Assembly (NCBI GenBank): GCA_963457665.1
Contig: OY735233.1
Location: 44,776,392-44,840,391 of the forward strand
Direction of reading: 5' to 3'
Length of the DNA stretch: 64,000 nucleotides
Source: Thysanoteuthis rhombus
Taxonomy: Eukaryota > Mollusca > Cephalopoda > Oegopsida > Thysanoteuthidae
Shown: piece by piece, positions 57,105 through 64,000 of the stretch
How the letters are laid out: every line of letters starts with the position of its first letter
Numbering within the stretch: the first letter of the stretch is position 1
The notes under the pieces: model-generated
Databases searched by the model: none
Seen by the model: the letters and a program-made list of their open reading frames with translations, nothing else
Told to the model about the DNA's origin: nothing
Translations under genes and position numbers: made by a program

Positions 57105-57415
57105 AACTTGAAATTTTGCACACACACTCCCCTCGATGAATGAGGAAAATGTTTTTATTTCTTATTTTTGAAAATACCCCTCCATAATAAGTTTTTAGTG
57201 GGAGTTCAATATGCAATGTAAGTTTATACTAAATTGGTCACTGCTTTATGCCCACTTTAAAAAAAATTCATATTGTTTATAGTGACCCTAGCCCAACAAA
57301 AGGCAAGAGAAGTATCTTATTCATTGATCACCTCTTTTTCCTATTTTTCCAACACCACCTATATGGATGGCAGTGATTCATAATTTCCCTTGGAATGTTA
57401 GTTTCAGTTCGTGTT
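57105..57415 (+). repeat. Dispersed repeat family A, subfamily A2, copy 2
   Basis: Matches 3375-3700 from ACTTGAAATTTTGCACAC to TTCCCTTGGAATGTTAGTTT. Ends ~110 bp before the linker exon. Confidence 0.75.
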
Positions 57416-57526
57416 TTTCAATCTCCAATTCATGTTTTTATTTGTTCTTTTTTTTCTTCAAGAAAAGGATTGTTTTCAAATGATTTTGTACCAAACTACA
57501 ACATTTGTTTCGTCTTTCTTTTTCAG

Positions 57527-57595
57527 ATTTTACAAAAGCAAAAAGAGAATTATGAAGAAATTGAAAGATTGGAAGCTCTTGAAAGATCCGATTGG
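57527..57595 (+). CDS. spire: spire exon: charged linker before WH2-A
   Basis: This is a small exon of 23 codons, phase 0 at both ends, between a strong pyrimidine tract ending TTTTTCAG and GTAAATATTT. The product is a highly charged, probably helical segment: Q-K-rich at first, then NYEEIERLEALE, ending RSDW. Spire proteins have a similar Glu-rich linker ending (A/S)DW just before the first WH2 repeat, and the Trp joins in frame to ARLW of the next exon. The function of this linker is not well defined; it tethers KIND to the actin-binding WH2 cluster. The two neighbouring overlapping open frames (starting 57395 and 57411) only extend this exon into intron and are not real. Confidence 0.88.
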
Positions 57596-57639
57596 GTAAA
57601 TATTTAATGTTTGATCTCTTTTAACATTTACATTAATGA

Positions 57640-58025
57640 ACAACTGTGGCCACCACAAGTGGCTATGCATTTTTATGTGTTTGTGCATTTTAGCACCACT
57701 GGCGGTACCGTTTTGTCTACAGAATTGAAAATTGGCATCAGTACTCGACTAGACCCTTTCTAAAAAATCTTTTATTTTTTGGGGGGGGGGTGGAAAAAAA
57801 TCTTTTTGGGGACCTTATTTTTATGGGTTTATTTATGATATTAAGGTTCTCCAGATGTTTCTAGATGTTTGTTTCTTACTCAATTTTAGATGTTTTCCTG
57901 TGATGTCATGTATAGAATTTATTCTGATCATATTTATTCTTCAATGGGGAATTTCTTTAAATTACTCTTAGTTTTAATGCTACGATTGTTCAATTATTGA
58001 CAGTGATGGTGAGTTTTCATCTATT
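57640..58025 (+). repeat. Dispersed repeat family C, copy 2
   Basis: Matches 28560-28945: CCGTTTTGTCTACAGAATTG, TCTTTTATTTTTTGGGGG, GTTCTCCAGATGTTTC, TTTTAGATGTTTTCCTGTGA, ATTCTGATCATATTTATTC. Begins only ~45 bp after the linker exon. Confidence 0.8.
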
Positions 58026-58159
58026 TCATCTTTTTCATTTATTTCTTTTCCTTCATTTTTACATTCTTTGCTTTTCTTCATTTTCTCCTTTTACTCTCTC
58101 TCTTTCTCTCCCTCCACTTTTTCATCCTTTTTATTTTGTACGAAGTAAAATGGATTCTA

Positions 58160-58535
58160 TTTGAAACCAGCAACCAGAACTGGCAACATAGGATTCTTCA
58201 GTTTTGATGCTGGTCTGGCTGGGTGTGTGTCTTAATCATCTATTCCTTATTGGAGTTTTCAAAAGAAATTTTTTTTGAACCCCTCCCCCAGTAGATTGGG
58301 GGGGGGGGGTCAAATTGCGATGTGCGTTTATGCTAAATTGATCCCTTAGCATTCACATTTGTTTTTTGAAAATTTAGGCTTTTTAGTGATCACTGCCCAA
58401 CAAAAGGTGAGAGAAGTAACTTATTCAATGATTACGTCTCTTTTCTTATTTTTAAATTGATCACCCCTGCACAGCATGCTGCCAGAAGACATCGGTCACA
58501 TGATGGTTCCTATTAAGTGACAACTCAGTCTTTTT
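58160..58535 (+). repeat. Dispersed repeat family A, copy 11
   Basis: AACTGGCAACATAGGATTCT at the left, a G-run (58298-58309) in the centre, TTTATGCTAAATTGATCCC, CACTGCCCAACAAAAGGTG, ending TATTAAGTGACAACTCAGTC. Confidence 0.85.
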
Positions 58536-58739
58536 CAAAATTCTGTTAGAAGTATTTAATCGATTGCTGTTTAAAAGCGAACGAGTCCTGTGAGAAATTG
58601 TTTTAATGTCTTTAAGCCAATTAGAGTAGCCTCCCTTGAGGTTTATTGCTTTTTGAAGAGAAATTCAAAATAATTAAGTATTCTGCAGTCATTTAAAATT
58701 TATTTAAAATTTATTCAAAGTTTGAGTTATGGCGAAATT

Positions 58740-59020
58740 GCATCAGATACACCCACTTTAGAATGATCACTGGAGTTGAGCAACATCTTGCTCAGTCAGT
58801 ATCTAGATGGGTGACTGTCTGGGAATACCAGAGGGAGGAGTTCCTGCAGCCATGATGATTTCCAAACGTTTTGAGCCCTTTGTTCTTTCGGAAACATTCA
58901 GCATGGTCAAAAGAGGGGGAAGTGTAGAACTTGGGCACAACTCTTCCTCCATACTAAGCACCCAGTTACAGCTATAAGCTATCCTCCCATATGGTCAATC
59001 TTGGCTGATTAATAAAAAGT
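58740..59020 (+). mobile_element. 5S rRNA-derived element (SINE3-like) or 5S pseudogene
   Basis: 58750-58845 follows 5S rRNA: GATCACTGGAGTTGAGCAAC (box A at 58774), GTATCTAGATGGG (intermediate element), GGTGACTGTCTGGGAATACC (box C, 58810-58829). The 5' ~25 bases of 5S are poorly preserved and the 3' closing strand is replaced by other sequence, so it is not a working 5S gene. The ~170 bp that follow, ending TTGGCTGATTAATAAAAAG, may be the body of a 5S-derived SINE. Confidence 0.75.
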
Positions 59021-59439
59021 TCAAAGAGTTTTCCGGATGTTAGAACTTCTTGTTGTTGTTTGTGTTGTTAAAACGTTTCGGACGATTTATTCTATGTCCT
59101 TCTTCAGGTGTAAAATTCGAATCTGATTGTGGTTAACAAAATTCTCCCATGAAAGTAGTGAACAAAATATTCAGATGGTAGCCACATTACAACGTAGGAT
59201 TCGGGTAATTTTCGAGTTAGATCATCTGAAATACTCTTTGAATGTTAACGACTGTTCTCAAAATTATCTAATACAAAGTTGCCCAGCCTTTTCTCAGATT
59301 AAAAAAGCTTTCCACATTCTTGTTTATGATTAATCTCTATTAAGTATTTCATTCAGTTATTTATTTTTGGCATAAAGGCTCATTTAGTTGGGGACCATAG
59401 TGCTTCAATAGCCCAAACAATTCTTGGTATGATCTTGAG
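59021..59439. other. Non-coding; CCTTCTTCAGGTG motif
   Basis: AAAACGTTTCGGACGATTT then CCTTCTTCAGGTGTAAAA (59071-59116), a motif repeated twice elsewhere (see findings). A 68-codon frame follows without support. Confidence 0.45.
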
Positions 59440-59792
59440 CAGTAGTTTCAAAATTGGGGTCTGTGGACCCCTAGGGCTCCAATAAATAATGCTTTGGGAT
59501 CTGCAACAAGGCTGCCTTTAATTCTGACATTGCATACCTTGTGGTAGATTAACATAATCATCCATTGTACAGCTATCAAAAATATAATTATTGTACACAG
59601 AATTGTAACATATATTAGAATTCAAATGTATGTAAACCATTTAGAAGAGAAAAAAAATTTTAAGGTCAAAAATTGTTTATTATTGTAATTCATTGATGAC
59701 TGACTAAAAACTGAATGCAAAAAATAGGGGTCCGCTGGAATATTTCCTTTTTATAGAATGGATTCTTCAGCTTTCATGTTTTGAAACCACTG
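59440..59792 (+). mobile_element. hAT-type MITE family G, copy 2, with target duplication
   Basis: Left CAGTAGTTTCAAAATTGGG; right end reverse-complemented CAGTGGTTTCAAAACATG. Directly outside are ATCTTGAG (59432-59439) and ATCTAGAG (59793-59800), an 8-bp target duplication with one mismatch, the size made by hAT transposases. No coding capacity. Confidence 0.85.
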
Positions 59793-59800
59793 ATCTAGAG

Positions 59801-61576
59801 CATGTATTCATGTTTACTCCACGATTTTTCCGTTTAAAAGATTTAAATTTGAATATAATTTTATTCAAAAGCCGTAATTTCAGGAATGATGGGCAAGAAA
59901 TTAGGGGTAGGATAATTCTAATTGAAGAAAAATATTAAAAAATAACAAATAACGCAATCAGAAGTTACATTCTTTGATTCAGCAGTTAAATTCTCTAATA
60001 TGAATTGAAGTGTTAATACTTTAATACACACTTGAGAATTATTCAATTCAGCAACAGATGACATTTTCTTTTAGATTCCTTTTATTGAGAGTTGTCAATG
60101 TTTTGATTGAGTTGTGTTTTTGCAATAATTCTTTATGCTGACATTACATTAACTATGCTATTATTAATTATAGAATGGTAGATTCTACAAGCTCAAAACA
60201 GAATGTGTGTATATAAATCAAATTTCATTGTATGATGGCACACTAATAAATGTATTTGACTTGTGTGGCATAACAAGTCTTTATTCTATGAAAATACTAA
60301 TTTACGATGTGACTTGGACAAAAATATAGATGCTTTAAGGTTAATCATATCTAGTAAATAAACTTTATTATACCTCTCTTTTCTTTAAAGTTCCCGTTGA
60401 AAGCCAACAAACAAAGGGATTGTTTTGAATAGGTGTAATGTGTGCCATTCTGCCAATGTGGGTTATTCTGAATGTTTCTTTCTTGGATGTTATGCGTTGT
60501 TATATGCGGTTTGTTAAGGTGTGAGAATGTCACCTCTTGTTCATTATGTAAATATGACATGTCTATAATTATAGATGTTTTATAAAAAGGCCCCTGGCTG
60601 TACAAAATACAAAATTCATCTTTTGACAAATGGAAACGTATTGCTATGGAACTTACTGTGCGTGATATAATTTCTTCATTCTCTGAATTCTGATCCATGT
60701 CACCTGATTGTTGTTACCTTGTGATTTCTCAGTGGTCAGAGCATTATCCAGCAGTCTACAGCTCAATTTCTCAGGCTTATGTTGCAATCGTCTAGTAATA
60801 CACATCATTGGCTATATTTTCTCTGTGTAACATTTGTTAAGGGAGATAACTGAAAAAATACTAATGATGGAGTAATACCCCCTATTTATTTATTTACCTT
60901 TTTTTTTTTTCTTTCTTTTTTTTTTTTATCCGTCCCCTGTTAACTGACATCATTTGTTCTTCATTTTTTAATCAATTCTCGTGACAGGAAGAAAAAAATC
61001 TGTGGTTTCCCTTTCAGTAGTATGTTTCTTTTGGTATTGTTGTCATCAAAACAACCATTTATTTTCGAATCAATTCTTGTGATAGGTATAAAATTGTCAT
61101 CAGTGTTCCTATGCAAGGGATAAGGATTTTTTTTTTTTTTTTTGATACAATTTATAGTTTCCCTTCTAGCAGCCCCCCTTGTCTGCAGTTAACCCTTCAG
61201 AGATCCCCTCCCCTGCCAGTTTACCTTCTAGAAGTCTTCCGTACCTTTCAGCAGGTAACTTAGTTATGAATCAACTTGAGAAGCATATGTAAAAATTTTA
61301 AATAAATAGCCCCGAACAGAAGAGAGAAAATATGCCAAGATGTTCCAAGATCAAACAAAGGCTGCATGAATCTAACACATTATGGCAAAAAACTAACACA
61401 GCATGGTGATATTGTGGGGTACTGCAGAGGCACCCTGGGTTTGTGATGATGTTTTAGCCCGAAAACTATACCTGACTCCTAGATAGCATTTTATGCTCTG
61501 TTGGGATGATACAATTTTCAATCTAAATTGAATGTCAAGCGGAGGGTGAGGAAGTAAATTATATATAATGAAATGC

Positions 61577-61578
<2 letters not shown>
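59801..61578. other. Non-coding; unassigned minus-strand open frame
   Basis: The 115-codon frame at 60351-60698 (minus) has no recognised domain and no splice context. T-rich runs lie near 60900 and 61126-61143. Nothing else recognised. Confidence 0.4.

Positions 61579-61624
<46 letters not shown>
61579..61624. repeat. (TG)n(TA)n microsatellite
   Basis: About six TG units then about eighteen TA units. Confidence 0.95.
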
Positions 61625-61626
<2 letters not shown>

Positions 61627-62984
61627 TATGGATTATGGTCAATCTGACAACATAAGAAATGAATGACCATATTGGAAGTTTTGTTTCAAAATTATTGAAA
61701 TTCTATTCCGACATTTAATCCAGGTGATAAAAACATGTACTTAGTTTACAGAAATTTGAAACTCGTGTTGACATAAACAAAGGTGGAACATATCATTATA
61801 TTCAACATTTCCACGTACACGCCTATTAACATGTGATACTAGTAAAAAAAAAACTATTTCCTATAATAATACGTGATTTTGCTTGAAAGTAGTTATCTTA
61901 TTTTCTTGCTTTCATTTGTTTTTTCTTGAAAAAGTTCTGGAAATGGACAAAAATCAAACTGAAATTTCAATAATTTTAAAACAAAATTTCCAATATTGTC
62001 AATAATTTCTCATTGTCATTCATATCTCTCTCTTTCTTTTATCAAAACAATCAGTATACTTTTTCTTTAACTGCTTCAACCTTTGAAAAAGCTATAGACT
62101 TTGCAACTAAGAGAATGAAAGAATATTATTGAGTCATCTATTGTTCCTTAAGTAAATGAAAATTTTAATTAAAAATAAAACACTGGTGAGATTGGAGTTT
62201 CTTGCCTTCATCGTGTTGAGTATCGAACAATACCACAAATGCTGTTCGTTTTTTTTTTTAACGGAAGCACATACAGGATATTTACTTTGAGTTTATGCAT
62301 TTTCTTTTGATTTTTATATTTATGGATGAGATAGTGATGTGCCTCTCAACTGATCTGTGAAAACTAGCTAATTATCTGTTTAATTAGTTCTTGAGAAACT
62401 GAAAACCAGTAGAAGGTATGACGAAAGATGGAGGAATATTCTCTTCTGTTGATTATAAAGCATGTAAATAGTTTCAACTACTTCTCCATGTCTTATAGTT
62501 TTAAAAATAGGTTAGAATGAAGGAATACAAGATTAACCATTTAATGTGTGAGACATACGGACAAACCAACAAAACCAGGACTTACAGAAACGCCAACTCA
62601 TAACCTACCTACAGGAAATTGGAATCAAAGAAGAAACATATCAAAGAGACTGGTTGATGAAATTACGAGAGCTCTAGGGGCATTGTCTTCTGTTGATAAT
62701 GAAGCGGGACTCTAATAACTAACTATTGATTTCAAGTTATATCTTGATGCTTAAGCATTTATGCTCTTTGAATACGTTACTGACCTATGGTGGGATGGGA
62801 GTTGAAAAAATACACTGTCAGTCTTCAAATAAGTTTTTTGAATACATGAATAAATATAAGAAATTTTGAATTAAAATTTTTCCAGTTTGTTTCCAGAGGT
62901 AATCTGACAGAACTTTAAAAATATCTTTAAAAGCAATATATGAGGTAAACTGATTTTGCGATGATTGAGTCAAAACAAGATCAA
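61625..62984. other. Non-coding; weak duplication
   Basis: TCTTCTGTTGAT(T)AT-AAGC occurs at ~62441 and ~62687, a degenerate ~245 bp repeat. No coding pattern. Confidence 0.4.
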
Positions 62985-63012
62985 AATATATATATATATA
63001 TATATATATAAT
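62985..63012. repeat. (TA)n microsatellite
   Basis: About 13 TA units. Confidence 0.9.
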
Positions 63013-63112
63013 AATCAATGTTACCATTTTGAATACACATACATACTCTCTTCAAGATTATCAAGTTCCATAAGTATTCTTGATAATTGAAAAATCATTT
63101 ATGGGAGTAGAA

Positions 63113-63308
63113 TTAATTCTTAAATTCATAAACTGCTTGAAACCGCTTGTAATTGACAGTGGAACTCTCCAGTGAGTAACATAAAAAATAGTGAATTGAG
63201 TAGATAACTTTTCAAAAATTCACTAAGTAGTCAACGGGAGATAATTTCAATCTAGGCATTCCCCTAGAAATTGACATTCTATTTTCCTAGTATGAATTTA
63301 AGAGTCAA
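63113..63308 (+). mobile_element. MITE family B, best copy, 172 bp before the WH2 exon
   Basis: Left TTAATTCTTAAATTCATA and right TATGAATTTAAGAGTCAA are inverted repeats with 16 of 18 positions pairing. 196 bp, with the family text AAACTGCTTGAAACCGCTTG and GACAGTGGAACTCTCCAGTG. No coding capacity. Confidence 0.9.
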
Positions 63309-63480
63309 GGTACTCGAAGTGAATATCCTGTATTTCCATAATGCAAAATAGATGATATTTCGTGTATCATTGTCTTTAGGATATTTGATTCAACATTTAT
63401 CAAGTGTTTTGGTTTGGTTTTTGTAATAACTTATTTTTGCTTCATGTCAATTTTCATCATTATTCTTTGCATTTTTTCAG

Positions 63481-63642
63481 GCTCGGTTGTGGATTCAAAT
63501 CATGAAACAGTTGCGGCACGGTGTCAAGCTGAAAAAGGTGGAACACTGTGCGCACTCCTTGCAAGGGGAGTATGAATTGACTCCTTATGAAATGCTCATG
63601 AAGGACATTGTCTTCAAAAGATACACCCTTAACAAAATCATG
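63481..63642 (+). CDS. spire: spire exon: WH2-A and WH2-B actin-binding repeats
   Basis: This exon has 54 codons, phase 0 at both ends, between gcattttttCAG and GTAGGTGATG. The first ~20 residues ([14 protein letters not shown] then VKLKKV) are WH2-A: an amphipathic helix followed by the LKKV-type motif that lies along actin. After a short linker ([13 protein letters not shown]), [10 protein letters not shown] followed by YTLNKIM is WH2-B, with L-N-K-I in the LKK[TV] position. Each WH2 repeat binds one actin monomer, and the tandem set of four in Spire lines up monomers to start a filament. WH2-C and WH2-D are expected in exons beyond base 64000. The Asn at the second position of the WH2-B motif, where other Spires usually have Arg, is a mild difference. 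Confidence 0.94.
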
Positions 63643-64000
63643 GTAGGTGATGCTGCTGCTTGACCCACTTTTTAACATTTTTCTCTGCATTTGTTTGCTT
63701 TTGACTCTTGGTCCTGCTTCTGATATCAGTTGCTTTGAGGCCTCGTCAAGTCAAGATATTATTTATTACTAATTATTAACCGTATTGCCAAAAATGACGA
63801 CTGTCTTATTAATTATAGTGGATTAATTGTAGGTAGTTTTCGTTTTCAACGAACAATGAACAAAATAATTTCTCTTAAGAAGTCTTGCTGGTCTCTTTCC
63901 CTCTTTTTAGATTAGGTGGGTTGGGGTTTGCTGTTCTGGCTGTGACTGGGGAAGTGACTGGTTGGGAAGGGAAAGAAGTTGATTATGGGGAAATCAAAAT
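63643..64000 (+). other. spire: Start of next spire intron (cut by window end)
   Basis: It begins with donor GTAGGTGATG. The remaining ~350 bp show no exon; a gene-like open frame on the opposite strand (63460-63690) is only the shadow of the WH2 exon. Confidence 0.8.

Larger units (their letters stand above)
50341..57526 (+). other. spire: spire intron, 7,186 bp
   Basis: The donor is GTAAGTTTTT and the acceptor tctttttCAG, phase 0. It contains CA and TA microsatellites, a TA-flanked repeat with a hammerhead-like core, and several SINE copies. In known Spire proteins the linker after KIND is somewhat longer than the 23 residues encoded next, so a small exon hidden here is possible. I could not identify one. 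Confidence 0.8.
57596..63480 (+). other. spire: spire intron, 5,885 bp
   Basis: The donor is GTAAATATTT and the acceptor catttttTCAG, phase 0, cutting between DW and ARLW. It contains a 5S rRNA-derived element, a hAT-like MITE with its target duplication, a family A copy and a MITE 172 bp before the acceptor. Confidence 0.85.

Noticed and set aside
58740..58850. A functional 5S rRNA gene
   Set aside because: The 5' strand is divergent and the 3' closing strand is missing; there is no T-run terminator at the right place.
60351..60698. 115-codon minus-strand open frame
   Set aside because: No domain recognised, AT-rich composition, no splice or promoter signal. Consistent with chance in a window of this size.
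63460..63690. 76-codon minus-strand frame
   Set aside because: It is the antisense shadow of the spire WH2 exon.

Overview
This is a single AT-rich intronic window of an invertebrate animal genome. It is dominated by simple repeats and degenerate transposon remnants. Four short exons on the + strand carry an ortholog of spire (SPIR, the KIND/WH2 actin nucleator): 27983-28213, 50215-50340, 57527-57595 and 63481-63642. All four lie between consensus AG and GT splice sites, all are multiples of three (77, 42, 23 and 54 codons), and all introns are phase 0. Joined in order they run from the middle of the KIND domain, through its acidic loop and C-terminal helices, across a charged linker, into WH2-A and WH2-B. 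The gene enters the window already inside KIND and leaves it before WH2-C/D, so the 5' exon(s) and most of the 3' half are outside.

The intron sizes (22,001, 7,186 and 5,885 bp, plus up to 28 kb upstream), the many tRNA-derived SINEs, RTE-like LINE tails and TA/CA microsatellites fit a large repeat-rich lophotrochozoan genome. A mollusc, possibly a cephalopod, is my guess; the sequence does not prove it.

Layout. 1-27982 is the region 5' of the first visible exon, with no recognisable spire exon: about seven copies of a ~420 bp dispersed repeat (family A), RTE-like 3' tails, tRNA-SINEs, two hAT-like families, a long-TIR MITE pair, a 23-bp minisatellite inside a MITE, and a four-unit array built around TGACCT...AGGTCA palindromes. 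28214-50214 is the largest intron: a 15/16-bp T-rich array (39.6-40.5 kb), a 23-25 bp array (34 kb), a CpG-retaining block (36.2-36.7 kb), an inverted pair of family A copies (44.2-45.2 kb), an 8-bp array inside a SINE (47 kb) and a ~1 kb RTE-like reverse transcriptase fragment (48.9-49.9 kb). 50341-57526 and 57596-63480 carry more SINEs, a TA-flanked element with a hammerhead-like core, a 5S rRNA-derived element and a hAT-type MITE with a visible 8-bp target duplication.

I found no second protein-coding host gene, no functional RNA gene, and no bacterial-type system. Most open frames here are low-complexity or transposon noise. The more interesting signals are in the repeat architecture: one MITE family sits in the same orientation upstream of every visible spire exon, and three tandem arrays show segregated variant blocks, two of them inside transposon copies.
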